Source of the DNA: Streptomyces sp. AW19M42
Lineage (GTDB): Bacteria > Actinomycetota > Actinomycetes > Streptomycetales > Streptomycetaceae
Length of the DNA stretch: 37,971 nt
Reading direction: 5' to 3'
NCBI GenBank assembly: GCA_000470535.1
Contig: CBRG010000240.1
Location: 1-37,971 of the forward strand
Shown here: piece by piece, positions 1-11,348 of the stretch
Layout: each line of letters opens with the position of its first letter
Numbering within the stretch: position 1 is the first letter of the stretch
Position numbers and translations under genes: made by a program
Notes under the pieces: generated by a model
Told to the model about the DNA's origin: nothing
Seen by the model: the letters and a program-made list of their open reading frames with translations, nothing else
Database searches by the model: none

Positions 1-17
1 CTCACGGGTCAGTACAC

Positions 18-3167
<3,150 letters not shown>

Positions 3168-3177
3168 GTGCGGGCTT

Positions 3178-3450
3178 CCTCCGGCGGACGTTTTCCACTT
3201 CCGTCGGAGGGACGAGAACCGGTCGGGTCCCCGCGGTACCACCCTCCTTGGCCCCGGGCGGTTGCCCGTTGCCCCCTCATTAGGGGTGCGAAGCCGGTTC
3301 TACTCGCCTTGTGCACGTGGGCGCAGCCCACGGTCCAAAGCTTTCCTCCGACGGCTCCGGGTGATCTTCACGACGCGCTCGCCCCCGGGCTTCCACCGTC
3401 CCCGGGTCGCTCCTGGCTGCGTCCGACGCTACTCGTCCCATCCACGCCTC
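3178..3450 (-). promoter_or_regulatory. T-box riboswitch leader of ileS (translational)
   Basis: This fills most of the 575-bp gap between ileS and the divergent gene. Read on the minus strand it has a Stem I 5' side with GACGAGTA (about 3440-3433) and a distal-loop-like GGTGGAAG. A specifier loop GAAGATCAC (3369-3361) has an AUC isoleucine codon at 3365-3363. The canonical T-box GGTGGTACCGCGG follows, with UGGU (3241-3238) able to pair with the ACCA end of tRNA-Ile. CCTCCGACGG (3210-3201) can pair with CCGCCGGAGG (3187-3178), hiding the GGAGG ribosome binding site. The same CCCTCC (3211-3206) can instead pair with GGAGGG (3247-3242) beside the T-box. No U-run follows, so control is translational rather than by termination. 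A TACACT hexamer (3467-3462) could be the -10; no good -35 is seen. The remaining 3470-3742 shows nothing beyond divergent promoter space. Confidence 0.9.
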
Positions 3451-3742
3451 TCGCTGCCGCCAGTGTACGGGGCCCGGGGTGCGTGGGCCGACCGGTTCAA
3501 CGACCGGCTCCGGCGTGACCCGAATGGCCAGACGCGGCGTGCGGAGTCCCGGCGCTGCCCGGCGAGGGAGGTGAGGGCGGAATACCCGCCGGGGAGCTGG
3601 GCACAACGGACTCAGGCGGGCTGTGGTCCGGACACGGGGAGGGGCGAATCGGCGGCGTGCCCCGTTGCCGCGGGGCTGGGGTCGACTTATCGTCCCAGCA
3701 CGACTCGCGAGCAAGATCACAATGTGTGAAGGGGCCGCGGCC

Positions 3743-4483
3743 ATGGTGGCGAAGAAGACCGCCGCAAAGAAGACGGCGTCAGCGGAATCCACGGGCGCGG
3801 CGGCCGAGGAGAAGGCGACGAAGAAGGCTGACGAGAAGGCGGCACCCAGAAAATCGGCGACCAAGAAGGCGGCGGCGAAGAAGGCCGCTCCGAAGAAGGC
3901 CGCGGCCGCGAAGACCGTGGCCGAGAAGGCTTCGAAGAAGGCCGCGGCTGCGGCCACGGGGGCGGCCGAGGCCGCCGAGCAGACGGGAGCCCACACGGTG
4001 GTAGCCAAGAAGAGCGCGGCCAGGACCCGGACCGCCGGCCGGAGCGCGGCGCCCGTGCCCCCGGCCCGCGCCGCCGCGACCACGCCGGGGGAGCTGGCCG
4101 TACGACCGGGCGAGGACCCCTGGACGCCGGAGGAGGTCTCTGCCGCCAGGTCCGAGCTGACCGGGGAGGCCGCCCGGCTGCGCAGCGAGCTGGAGACCTC
4201 GGGTGCGGCGCTGGCCGGTCTGATGCGGGACTCCGGTGACGGGGCGGGCGACGACGAGGCGGACACCGGTACCAAGAACATCACCCGCGAGCACGAGATG
4301 TCACTCGCCGCCAACGCCCAGGAGATGCTGGAGCAGACCGAGCGGGCACTGGCCCGGCTCGACGCCGGGACGTACGGGCTCTGCGAGATCTGCGGCAACC
4401 CGATCGGCAAGGCGCGGATGCAGGCGTTCCCCCGGGCCACCCTGTGTGTCGAGGACAAACAGAAGCAGGAGCGACGAGGCTGA
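3743..4483 (+). CDS. DksA/TraR-type zinc-finger protein with Lys/Ala-rich histone-like N-terminus
   Basis: 246 aa. Residues 1 to about 110 are a low-complexity lysine/alanine tail with repeated AAKK/APKK units, resembling histone H1 or the tail of actinobacterial HU proteins. A linker then leads to a C-terminal DksA/TraR-type domain: a helical region with HEMSLAANAQEMLEQTERAL, then YGLCEICGNPIGKARM and LCVED. The finger has C214, C217 and C235, but the fourth ligand position is D238 (C-x2-C-x17-C-x2-D). The start ATG at 3743 has GAAGGGG 8 nt upstream; an in-frame ATG at 3722 is possible. The gene is divergent from ileS and 57 bp before lspA. A nucleoid- or RNA-polymerase-associated role is inferred from the two parts; no target can be read from sequence. 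Confidence 0.85.
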   Translation: MVAKKTAAKKTASAESTGAAAEEKATKKADEKAAPRKSATKKAAAKKAAPKKAAAAKTVAEKASKKAAAAATGAAEAAEQTGAHTVVAKKSAARTRTAGRSAAPVPPARAAATTPGELAVRPGEDPWTPEEVSAARSELTGEAARLRSELETSGAALAGLMRDSGDGAGDDEADTGTKNITREHEMSLAANAQEMLEQTERALARLDAGTYGLCEICGNPIGKARMQAFPRATLCVEDKQKQERRG

Positions 4484-4540
4484 TCCCCACCGGTGTGTCG
4501 TACCCTCGTCCTCAGTCGGGAACTAGGTTGAGGGACTCAC

Positions 4541-5200
4541 GTGGCAGAGGCGGAGAGCATCATCGGTACGCCGGACATCCCTGAGGCCGAGGGACGCGAA
4601 GGAGCCGAGCCGGAGCGGAGCGAGGGAGCCGGGTCCCCGGACGGGCAGGCGGTGGACCCCACCGCCGCCGAGGACGGGGACGGCGAGGCGGTGGTCGACC
4701 GTTCGGCGGCGACCCGTCGGCGCCGGGTCATCCTGCTCTTCTGTGTCGCCGTCCTGGCGTACCTGCTCGACCTGGGCAGCAAGATGCTCGTGGTGGCGAA
4801 GCTGGAGCACCAGGAGCCGGTCGAGATCTTCGGCAGCTGGCTCAGGCTCGACGCGATCCGCAACGCGGGCGCCGCGTTTGGTATCGGTGAGGCCTTCACG
4901 ATCATCTTCACGATCATCGCGGCGACCGTCATCGTGGTGATCGCGCGGCTGGCGCGCAAGCTCTACAGCCTGCCGTGGGCCATCGCGCTCGGGCTGCTGC
5001 TCGGCGGTGCGCTGGGCAACCTCACCGACCGCGTCTTCCGTGCGCCGGGCACCTTCCAGGGTGCGGTGGTGGACTTCATCGCCCCCGCCCACTTCGCCGT
5101 ATTCAACCTGGCCGACTCCTCGATCGTCTGCGGCGGCATCCTGATCGTGATCCTGTCCTTCAAGGGCCTGGACCCCGACGGCACCGTGCACAAGGACTGA
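4541..5200 (+). CDS. lspA: Lipoprotein signal peptidase II
   Basis: Integral membrane aspartyl protease that cleaves the signal peptide of diacylglyceryl-modified prolipoproteins. It has 219 aa, longer than the usual ~165 because residues 1-60 form an acidic, disordered-looking cytoplasmic extension. Four membrane segments follow, starting near residue 62. Family motifs are NAGAAFGI (108-115), GNLTDR (159-164), and the catalytic aspartates D178 in VVDFI and D192 in FNLADSS. The start is GTG at 4541. There is only weak Shine-Dalgarno potential (GAGGGA), while TAGGTT at 4524-4529 could be a -10 placing transcription very near the start codon. A pseudouridine synthase gene follows 23 bp downstream, probably in one transcript. 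Confidence 0.96.
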   Translation: MAEAESIIGTPDIPEAEGREGAEPERSEGAGSPDGQAVDPTAAEDGDGEAVVDRSAATRRRRVILLFCVAVLAYLLDLGSKMLVVAKLEHQEPVEIFGSWLRLDAIRNAGAAFGIGEAFTIIFTIIAATVIVVIARLARKLYSLPWAIALGLLLGGALGNLTDRVFRAPGTFQGAVVDFIAPAHFAVFNLADSSIVCGGILIVILSFKGLDPDGTVHKD

Positions 5201-5223
5201 GCCATGCAAGGCATACTCGACAG

Positions 5224-6165
5224 GTGAGTACGCATCCCGAGATCCGAACCCTGCCCGTACCCGATGGCCTGGAAGGCGAGCGTGTCGACGCCGCCATTTC
5301 CCGCATGTTCGGCTTTTCCCGCACCAAGGCCGCAGAGCTGGCCGCCGCCGGGAAGGTACAGGTGGACGGTTCGGTGGCCGGGAAGTCCGAGCGGGTGCAC
5401 GGCGGCGCCTGGCTGGAAGTGGAGATGCCGCAGGCTCCCGCGCCGGTCCAGATCGTCGCCGAGCCCGTCGAGGGCATGGAGATCGTCCACGACGACGACG
5501 ACATCGTCGTGATCATGAAGCCGGTCGGTGTCGCCGCCCACCCGAGCCCCGGCTGGACCGGCACCACCGTCATCGGCGGCCTGGCCGCCGCCGGGTACCG
5601 GATCTCCACCTCGGGCGCCGCCGAGCGCCAGGGCATCGTGCACCGGCTCGACGTCGGCACCTCGGGGCTGATGGTCGTCGCCAAGTCCGAGCGGGCCTAC
5701 ACGCTGCTGAAGGCCCAGTTCCGCGACCGGATCGTCGAGAAGAAGTACCACGCGCTGGTCCAGGGGCACCCGGACCCGATGAGCGGCACCATCGACGCCC
5801 CCATCGGGCGCCACCCCACCCACGACTACAAGTGGGCGGTCGTCGCGGAGGGCAAGCCGTCGGTCACGCACTACGACCTGATCGAGGCGTACCGCGCCGC
5901 CAGCCTCCTGGACATCAAGCTGGAGACCGGCCGTACGCACCAGATCCGGGTGCACATGTCCGCCCACCGCCACCCCTGCGTCGGTGACCTGACCTATGGC
6001 GCCGACCCGACGATGGCCAAGCGCCTCGGCCTGACCCGGCAGTGGCTGCACGCCGTCCGGCTCGGCTTCGAGCACCCCTCCGACGGCCGCTGGGTGGAGT
6101 TCTCCAGCACCTACCCGGACGACCTCCAGCAGGCCCTGGACCGGATCGCGGCGGAGAGCGAATGA
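5224..6165 (+). CDS. RluA-family 23S rRNA pseudouridine synthase (RluD-like)
   Basis: 313 aa. An N-terminal S4 RNA-binding domain (about residues 15-75, [20 protein letters not shown]) precedes the RluA catalytic domain. The catalytic aspartate is D143 in H140-R-L-D-VGTSG. Downstream KKYHALVQG and the [10 protein letters not shown] block are typical of the family. It converts specific uridines in large-subunit rRNA to pseudouridine; RluD-like positions in helix 69 are the usual targets of the lspA-linked member, but exact specificity cannot be read here. The GTG start at 5224 is 23 bp after lspA and matches the family N-terminus; the open frame further upstream lies inside lspA. The stop overlaps the next ATG (ATGA), indicating translational coupling to the acetyltransferase. 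Confidence 0.93.
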   Translation: MSTHPEIRTLPVPDGLEGERVDAAISRMFGFSRTKAAELAAAGKVQVDGSVAGKSERVHGGAWLEVEMPQAPAPVQIVAEPVEGMEIVHDDDDIVVIMKPVGVAAHPSPGWTGTTVIGGLAAAGYRISTSGAAERQGIVHRLDVGTSGLMVVAKSERAYTLLKAQFRDRIVEKKYHALVQGHPDPMSGTIDAPIGRHPTHDYKWAVVAEGKPSVTHYDLIEAYRAASLLDIKLETGRTHQIRVHMSAHRHPCVGDLTYGADPTMAKRLGLTRQWLHAVRLGFEHPSDGRWVEFSSTYPDDLQQALDRIAAESE

Positions 6166-6644
6166 CCGGCATACCACTCCCGTACACCACCCGCACCGCC
6201 GTCGGGGAGCAGGACCGCGCCGCCTGCTTCCAGGTCCGCAAGGACGTCTTCGTCGGCGAGCAGAACGTGCCGGAGGAGATCGAGTACGACGCCTACGACG
6301 CGGACGCGGTTCACGTCATCGCCGTCGCGGCGGACGGCACGGCGCTCGGTACCGGACGGCTGCTGCACGGCCCCGGCACGGAGTCGAGGACCGGCGGCGA
6401 CCTCACGGTCGGCTCGCTCGGCCGGCTCGCGGTGACCAGCGGGGCGCGCGGCCTCGGGGTCGGCGTGGCACTGGTGCGGGCCATCGAGGACGCCGGCCGT
6501 GAGCTGGGCCTGGCCGCCGTCGACCTGCACGCCCAGACCCACGCGCTCGGCTTCTACGAGCGGCTCGGCTACGTCGCGTACGGCCCCGAGTTCCCGGACG
6601 CGGGCATCGCCCACCGCGCGATGCGCCGCACGCTGAACGACTAG
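6162..6644 (+). CDS. GNAT-family N-acetyltransferase (ElaA-like)
   Basis: 160 aa, one GNAT domain. The N-terminal [20 protein letters not shown] block is typical of ElaA/acyl-homoserine-lactone-synthase-like GNATs. The acetyl-CoA pyrophosphate-binding loop is [13 protein letters not shown] (around residues 89-101), and LGFYERLGY near the C-terminus closes the fold. The substrate is unknown. Its ATG overlaps the pseudouridine synthase stop by 4 bp, so it is the last gene of the lspA run. Its TAG stop (6642-6644) shares a CTAG palindrome with the stop of a small convergent gene. A hairpin CCGGGCT/AGCCCGG at 6652-6671 lies just downstream, inside that convergent gene, and might end the transcript. 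Confidence 0.93.
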   Translation: MTGIPLPYTTRTAVGEQDRAACFQVRKDVFVGEQNVPEEIEYDAYDADAVHVIAVAADGTALGTGRLLHGPGTESRTGGDLTVGSLGRLAVTSGARGLGVGVALVRAIEDAGRELGLAAVDLHAQTHALGFYERLGYVAYGPEFPDAGIAHRAMRRTLND

Positions 6645-6871
6645 AGACCGACCGGGCTCCGGTCAGCCCGGCAGCCCCACTTCGTCCACGTCCCGTTCGA
6701 CGGCACGTCGCGCGGGCCCGTCGCGCCTCGGCGGGCGCCCCTCGGGGCGATCACCGCGGTGGAGCCGCGCGGCAGCGCGACCGTGATCCGGCCCGGCCCG
6801 CTCTCCCACCAGTACAGCGGGCGGCGGCGGTCGTGCCGAGAGTTGTCGTCCCTGAATGACGCACGCCGCAT
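6641..6871 (-). CDS. Small basic hypothetical protein, convergent with the acetyltransferase gene
   Basis: 76 aa, rich in Arg and Gly, beginning MRRASFRDDNSRHDRRRPLY and containing WWESGPGRITVALPRGSTAV. I do not recognise a family. The case for coding is that about 92% of its third codon positions are G or C, read by hand, whereas the overlapping frames on both strands do not show this. A GGGAGGGCAGG ribosome binding site lies directly before the ATG. Its TAG stop overlaps the acetyltransferase stop in the CTAG at 6641-6644. No signal peptide or membrane segment is visible. The tail contains Trp and one Cys. Function unknown. Confidence 0.62.
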   Translation of the reverse strand: MRRASFRDDNSRHDRRRPLYWWESGPGRITVALPRGSTAVIAPRGARRGATGPRDVPSNGTWTKWGCRADRSPVGL

Positions 6872-7047
6872 CCTGCCCTCCCGTGAAGAGTGGCGGAAGG
6901 GGGCTGACCACGCAGACATCGGAGGAATGAGCGGCCAGGAAGGCTGTACGGAGGGGGTGTTGCCGGGATTGCGTGCCTTGCGTGGCAGGCTGGAACCCCG
7001 TATCGGCCGATCACCGAGGCCGGTTCGCCGCGCTCGGAAGGCACCTC

Positions 7048-8634
7048 GTGGACCAAATGGCCCTGTTGCTCCTGCTGTTGCTCGGAGCGGTGGTGACTGT
7101 GCCACTGGGGGACAAGCTGGGGCTGCCGGCGCCGGTGCTGATGACGCTCACGGGCGTCGGGATGGCCTTCCTCAGCTTCGTGCCGAATGTGGACATCCCG
7201 CCCGAGATCATTCTTCCCGCGCTGCTTCCGCCGCTGTTGTACGCCTCCGTGCAGCGCACCTCCTGGCGGCAGTTCGCCGCCAATAAACGACCGATCTTTC
7301 TGCTGGCCGTGGCGCTGGTCTTTCTGACGACGGCGGCCGTGGCCGCGGTCGCCAACGCGATCGTCCCCGGGCTGCCCATCGCCGCCGCCGTCGCACTCGG
7401 CGCGCTCGTCGCACCGCCCGACCCGGTCGCGGCGACCGCCGTCGCCGGTTCGGTCGGGCTGCCCCGCAGGCTCGTCTCCATCCTGGAGGGCGAGGGGCTG
7501 TTCAACGACGTGACCGCGATCGTGCTCTACCACGTGGCGATCGCGGCCGCGGTGAGTGGCACCTTCTCGCTCCCGGAGGCGTTCGGACTGCTGATCCTGT
7601 CCGCCGTCGTCGCGGTGGCGGTGGGCGTCGCGCTCGGCTGGCTCACCATCAAACTCATGGGTTTGCTCGGCGACGCCACGCTCCAGGTCGGGCTCAGCCT
7701 GCTCGTGCCGTTCGTCAGTTACGTGCTCGCCGAGGAGCTGATGGGCTCGGGCGTCCTCGCCGTCCTCACCACCGCGCTCTTCCTCGCCGAGCACACCGCC
7801 GACGCCGACGACGTGCTCGGCCGGCTCACCGGCCGCACCTTCTGGGAGATCGTCGACACACTCGTCACCGGCGTCGCCTTCGGACTGATCGGCCTCGAAC
7901 TGCACAACGTCTTCGGCACGGCCGACGGGCGTGAACTGGAGATGGCCGGCTGGGCGCTCGCCGTCGTCGCGGTCGTCGTCGGTGTCCGGCTGCTCTATCT
8001 GCTGCCGGCGACCTGGCTGGCCAAGCGGCTGCACACCCGACGCGACGTCAGCGAGGAGATCCCCACCGGCTGGCGGGAGACCGTCGTCATGTGGTGGGCC
8101 GGGATGCGCGGGGTGGCGTCGGTCGCGCTGGCCCTCGCGATCCCGCTGAAGACGGACGACGGAAGGCCGTTCCCGGGCCGCGACGAGATCGTCTTCATCG
8201 CCTTCGCCGTGATCATGGTCACCCTGGTCTTCCAGGGCCTGACCCTGCCGTGGCTGGTGCGCAAGCTGCGGGTCAAGGCGGACACCGACGCCGAGGAGGC
8301 ACTGGAGAAGGACCTCGCGATCCGGGCCGCCAAGGCCGCCAAACAGCGGCTCAAGGAGATCCAGGAGGCCGAGGAGTTCCCCGAGGACGTCGTGGAACGG
8401 CTCCAGCGGCTGGCCTACGACGTGGGGGCGCGGATCAGCCCCGACATGGTCGACGACGAGCGCCGCGAGGCGTACGCGAAACGCGCCGAGCGGTTCAAGG
8501 CGGTCAGCCGCGTCCAGCGCGAGATGATGTCGGCCGCCCGCCACGCGGTGCTCGACGCGCGCAGCGAGGCCGGGGCCGACCCCGAGATCGTCGACCGGGT
8601 GCTGCGGCAACTGGACGTGCGCAGCCTGCGCTGA
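7048..8634 (+). CDS. CPA1-family Na+/H+ antiporter
   Basis: 528 aa. About 12 hydrophobic segments run from the N-terminus (MALLLLLLLGAVV) to about residue 400, followed by a ~130-residue charged cytoplasmic tail (coiled-coil-like AAKAAKQRLKEIQEAEEF). Motifs of the NhaP/NHE type are visible: APPDPVAATAV, LEGEGLFNDVTAIVLY with the ion-binding Asn-Asp pair, and MRGVASVALALAIPL. It should exchange cytoplasmic Na+ (or K+) for protons at the plasma membrane in pH and salt homeostasis. The GTG start at 7048 has GGAAGG 6 nt upstream and begins right at the first membrane segment. The gap before it (6872-7047) holds no recognised element. The gene converges on the MscS gene 21 bp away. Confidence 0.93.
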   Translation: MDQMALLLLLLLGAVVTVPLGDKLGLPAPVLMTLTGVGMAFLSFVPNVDIPPEIILPALLPPLLYASVQRTSWRQFAANKRPIFLLAVALVFLTTAAVAAVANAIVPGLPIAAAVALGALVAPPDPVAATAVAGSVGLPRRLVSILEGEGLFNDVTAIVLYHVAIAAAVSGTFSLPEAFGLLILSAVVAVAVGVALGWLTIKLMGLLGDATLQVGLSLLVPFVSYVLAEELMGSGVLAVLTTALFLAEHTADADDVLGRLTGRTFWEIVDTLVTGVAFGLIGLELHNVFGTADGRELEMAGWALAVVAVVVGVRLLYLLPATWLAKRLHTRRDVSEEIPTGWRETVVMWWAGMRGVASVALALAIPLKTDDGRPFPGRDEIVFIAFAVIMVTLVFQGLTLPWLVRKLRVKADTDAEEALEKDLAIRAAKAAKQRLKEIQEAEEFPEDVVERLQRLAYDVGARISPDMVDDERREAYAKRAERFKAVSRVQREMMSAARHAVLDARSEAGADPEIVDRVLRQLDVRSLR

Positions 8635-8660
8635 CCGGCGCCCGGGGCGGACCGGTCAGC
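8630..8660. terminator. Bidirectional hairpin built from two stop codons
   Basis: GCTGACCGG (8630-8638) and CCGGTCAGC (8652-8660) form a perfect 9-bp inverted repeat with a 13-nt GC-rich loop. Each arm contains the TGA stop of one of the two convergent genes (antiporter 8632-8634, MscS protein 8656-8658). No U-run follows on either strand. Termination function is inferred from position. Confidence 0.5.
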
Positions 8661-9777
8661 CGCGCCCGGTGCGCGGAGCCATGTCCCGGCCCGCCGGCTT
8701 CCCGTTCGGGTGGGTACTGACCGGCCACCCGTCCTCCGGCGGCAGCGCCGCGGGCGCCGTCGCGATCCGCGGCAGGGCGTACGGATGGTGATCGCGCAGC
8801 CAGCCGATCAGCTGCTCCCGGACCGCGCAGCGCACCGTCCAGATGTCGTCCGCGTCCTTGGCCGTGACCACCGCGCGCACCACGACGGTCGACGGGGTGG
8901 TGTCGGTGACGGCCAGCGACCAGTTCCGGCCGTCCCACGCGGCGCATTCGCCCAGGATGTCCCGCAGTTGCTCACGCATCGCCGCGACCGGCGCCGAGTG
9001 GTCCAGGTGGAAGAAGACCGAACCGGTCATCTGGGCCCCGCCGCGCGACCAGTTCTCGAAGGGCTGGCTGGTGAAGTACGAGACCGGCATCGTGATCCGC
9101 CGCTCGTCCCAGGTCCGTACCGCGAGGAAGGTCAGCGTGATCTCCTCGATCGTGCCCCACTCGTCGTCGACCACCACCGTGTCCCCGATCCGCACCATGT
9201 CGCCGAAGGCGATCTGCAGGCCCGCGAAGAGGTTGCCGAGCGTGGACTGGGCGGCGACACCGGCGACGATGCCGAGCACACCGGCAGAGGCCAGCATCGA
9301 GGTCCCGACCGTGCGCATGGCAGGGAACGTCAGCAGCATCGCGGCGACCGCGATGGTCGTCACGACCGCCGTGACCACCCGCTGGATCAGCGTCACCTGC
9401 GTCCTGACCCGCCGCACCCGCGCCGGATCCCGGGTGTTCGCCGCGTAGCGCGCGTACACCGAGTCCACCACCGCGATGGCGATGCGCAGCACCAGCCATG
9501 CCGAGGCGCCGATCATCACCAGCGTCAGCGCCTGGCCGATGCCCCTGCGGTGGTCGGTGATCAGATCGAGCCCGGTATGGGTGTAGCCGGCCCGCAGCAG
9601 CGCGGTACACAACGTGAGCTGGAACGGTATGCCGCAGCGCCGCAGCAGACCCCACAACGGGGTCTCGTGATGGCGGCCGTCGGCCCGTCTGAGCAGCAGG
9701 TCCACCAGCCAGCCGACCAGCAGTGCGATTGCTACCGAACCGCCGACGGTGATCAGCGGACGCAGTAGGTTCTCCAT
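8656..9777 (-). CDS. MscS-family mechanosensitive ion channel
   Basis: 373 aa. Three or four membrane segments fill the N-terminal half (LITVGGSVAIALLVGWLVDL, then ALTLVMIGASAWLVLRIAIA). The pore helix and beta domain follow: ASAGVLGIVAGVAAQSTLGN, then LFAGLQIAFGDMVRIGDTV and WGTIEEITLTFLAVRTWD, which are hallmark MscS sequences. It should open under membrane tension on osmotic downshift. The start at 9777 is preceded by GGAGAG; longer in-frame starts would overlap the divergent hydrolase gene and add non-conserved sequence. Only about 46 bp separate its start from the divergent gene, so the promoters must overlap. Confidence 0.93.
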   Translation of the reverse strand: MENLLRPLITVGGSVAIALLVGWLVDLLLRRADGRHHETPLWGLLRRCGIPFQLTLCTALLRAGYTHTGLDLITDHRRGIGQALTLVMIGASAWLVLRIAIAVVDSVYARYAANTRDPARVRRVRTQVTLIQRVVTAVVTTIAVAAMLLTFPAMRTVGTSMLASAGVLGIVAGVAAQSTLGNLFAGLQIAFGDMVRIGDTVVVDDEWGTIEEITLTFLAVRTWDERRITMPVSYFTSQPFENWSRGGAQMTGSVFFHLDHSAPVAAMREQLRDILGECAAWDGRNWSLAVTDTTPSTVVVRAVVTAKDADDIWTVRCAVREQLIGWLRDHHPYALPRIATAPAALPPEDGWPVSTHPNGKPAGRDMAPRTGRG

Positions 9778-9823
9778 CCTGTCGCTCTCCAAGCTTTCGA
9801 CGGTAAATGGCACCATGGGCCTC

Positions 9824-10393
9824 ATGAACATCATGCTTTTCCACTCGACATACGGTCTGCGCCCCGCGGTGCACGCGGCCGCCGACCGGCTGCGTGCAGC
9901 CGGGCACGAGGTGCGGGTTCCCGATATCTTCGCGGGGCACACCTTCGAAACCGTCGAGGAAGGACTGGCCTTCCAGCAGGAGACGGGCAAGGAGGAGCTG
10001 CTCAAGCGGGCCGTGCTGGCCGCCGCGCCCTACTCCGACTCCGGGCTGGTCTACGCCGGCTTCTCGTTCGGCGCGTCTGTGGCCCAGACGCTGGCGCTCG
10101 GGGACGCGAAGGCGCGCGGGCTGCTGATGTTCCACGGTACGTCGGACATCGCCGAGAGCGCCTCGGTGGACGAGCTTCCGGTACAGCTGCATGTCGCGGA
10201 CCCGGACCCGTACGAGACGCACGACTGGCTGAACTCCTGGTACCTCCAGATGCGGCGGACCGGCGCCGACGTCGAGATCTACCGCTACCCCGGAGCGGGC
10301 CACCTGTTCACCGACGCCGAGCTGCCGGACTTCGACCAGGCCTCGGCCGAGCTGGCCTGGAAGGTCGCGATCGGTTTTCTCGCCACGCTGTGA
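9824..10393 (+). CDS. Dienelactone-hydrolase-like alpha/beta hydrolase
   Basis: 189 aa. Starts MNIMLFHSTYGLRPAVHAAA, with an alpha/beta hydrolase fold. The nucleophile-elbow region reads VYAGFSFGASVAQTLALG, where serine occupies the position often held by cysteine in dienelactone hydrolases. The acid is probably in ADPDPY, and the histidine in YPGAGHLFTDAELPDF. The likely role is hydrolysis of an ester or lactone in the cytoplasm; the substrate is unknown. An in-frame ATG at 9815 is an alternative start; neither has a convincing ribosome binding site. It is divergent from the MscS gene and convergent with the DsbA-like gene across a strong terminator. Confidence 0.88.
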   Translation: MNIMLFHSTYGLRPAVHAAADRLRAAGHEVRVPDIFAGHTFETVEEGLAFQQETGKEELLKRAVLAAAPYSDSGLVYAGFSFGASVAQTLALGDAKARGLLMFHGTSDIAESASVDELPVQLHVADPDPYETHDWLNSWYLQMRRTGADVEIYRYPGAGHLFTDAELPDFDQASAELAWKVAIGFLATL

Positions 10394-10423
10394 CGTGCCC
10401 GCTGTACGTGCAGGCCGTGAGCA

Positions 10424-10465
10424 CGCCGAAGGCCCCGCGCGGAACGCTGCGCGGGGCCTTCGGCG
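10424..10465. terminator. Strong bidirectional terminator hairpin
   Basis: A perfect 17-bp stem (10424-10440 with 10449-10465) around an 8-nt loop sits between the convergent hydrolase and DsbA-like genes. The arms contain CGAAGGCCCCGCGC and GCGCGGGGCCTTCG, which on both strands give a C/T-rich 3' end. It probably serves both genes. Confidence 0.85.
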
Positions 10466-10484
10466 GTGCGGATCGCGGGGCGGG

Positions 10485-11300
10485 TCAGCCCTTCAGCGCC
10501 GCGGTGATCGAGGTGTTGAAGTCCGCCACGGACATCGGTGCGTTCTTGTTGTCCGAGCCGGTCAGCGTCTTGCCGTCCATCTTGAGCGTCGGGGTGCCCT
10601 GCACGCCGCTCTTGTCGAAGGCCGCGGACATCTTCATCGCCCAGGTGTCGAACTTGCCGTCCTTGACGCTCTTCTCGAACCCGCTGTTGCCCTTCAGCGC
10701 GTCCACCGTGTCGGCGACCTTGAGCAGGTACGAGTCGTCCTTGAACTTGTCCTCGGTCTCCGACGGGTGGTACTTCGCCGAGTAGAGCGCGTACTTGTAG
10801 TCGAGGAAGGCCTCGGGGCTCACGTCGAGGGCGGCGCCCAGCGCGCTCAGCGCGTTCTTCGACCCCTCGCCGCTGTCGCTGTTGTCGATGAACGTGGCAC
10901 CGACGTACTTGACCTTGTACTTGCCGGCGTCGATGTCCTTGTGGACGGTCTCACCGACCGTCTGCTCGAACGTGGCGCAGATCGGGCAGCGGGAGTCCTC
11001 GTACAGCTCCAGGGTCTTCTTGGCGGTCGACTTGCCGACGACGACGGTCGTGCCGTCCTTGCCCGAGGTGTTCTTCGGCACGGTGACGTTCTTCGCGTCG
11101 GCCACGTCGTCCCAGTGGTCCGGCTTGTTCAGCTGCATCACGCCGTAGCTGACGCCCGCGGCGATGGCGAGGACGGCGACGATCGAGACGCCTACGACGA
11201 CCTGGCGGCGGGTCTTGTCCTTCTTGGCCTGGCGCTCGCGCTCGGCGCGCAGCCGCTCGCGGGCGGCGGACTTGTTGGCCTGGCTGTTGCGGTTGCTCAT
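10485..11300 (-). CDS. Membrane-anchored DsbA-like thioredoxin-fold protein
   Basis: 271 aa. A strongly charged cytoplasmic N-terminus (residues 1-32) leads to one membrane segment (about 33-53), and the rest is extracytoplasmic. The thioredoxin-fold domain has the active-site C105-P-I-C108 after LELYEDSR, followed by helical insertion and the cis-Pro region GVQGTPTLKMDGK. This is the actinobacterial DsbA_2/thioredoxin_4 layout, acting in disulfide formation or isomerisation of exported proteins. It starts at ATG 11300. It is the third gene of a minus-strand run after the DUF2252 gene and a membrane protein gene (48-bp gap), which suggests but does not prove a shared role; the membrane partner is not a recognisable DsbD or VKOR. 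Confidence 0.92.
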   Translation of the reverse strand: MSNRNSQANKSAARERLRAERERQAKKDKTRRQVVVGVSIVAVLAIAAGVSYGVMQLNKPDHWDDVADAKNVTVPKNTSGKDGTTVVVGKSTAKKTLELYEDSRCPICATFEQTVGETVHKDIDAGKYKVKYVGATFIDNSDSGEGSKNALSALGAALDVSPEAFLDYKYALYSAKYHPSETEDKFKDDSYLLKVADTVDALKGNSGFEKSVKDGKFDTWAMKMSAAFDKSGVQGTPTLKMDGKTLTGSDNKNAPMSVADFNTSITAALKG

Positions 11301-11348
11301 GGTCTGTTCTCCGTGGGGTGCGTGGTCGTGCGGGTCAGGGACTCGTGC

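Noticed and set aside
3168..3242. Longer ileS start at 3242
   Set aside because: It would translate the T-box and expression platform; the start at 3167 has the GGAGGAAG site and the conserved N-terminus.
3280..4458. A 392-codon minus-strand frame across the T-box and the zinc-finger gene
   Set aside because: Its Ala/Phe-rich centre is simply the complement of the AAKK-coding repeats, and it would run through the ileS leader structure.
6759..7286. Plus-strand 175-codon frame between the acetyltransferase and antiporter genes
   Set aside because: No third-position G/C bias over its first part, and it overlaps the small minus-strand gene and the antiporter start.
6751..8610. A 619-codon open frame antisense to the Na+/H+ antiporter
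   Set aside because: Composition is charged and low-complexity (runs of His, Arg, Asp, Gln) and it lies wholly over a well-supported gene.
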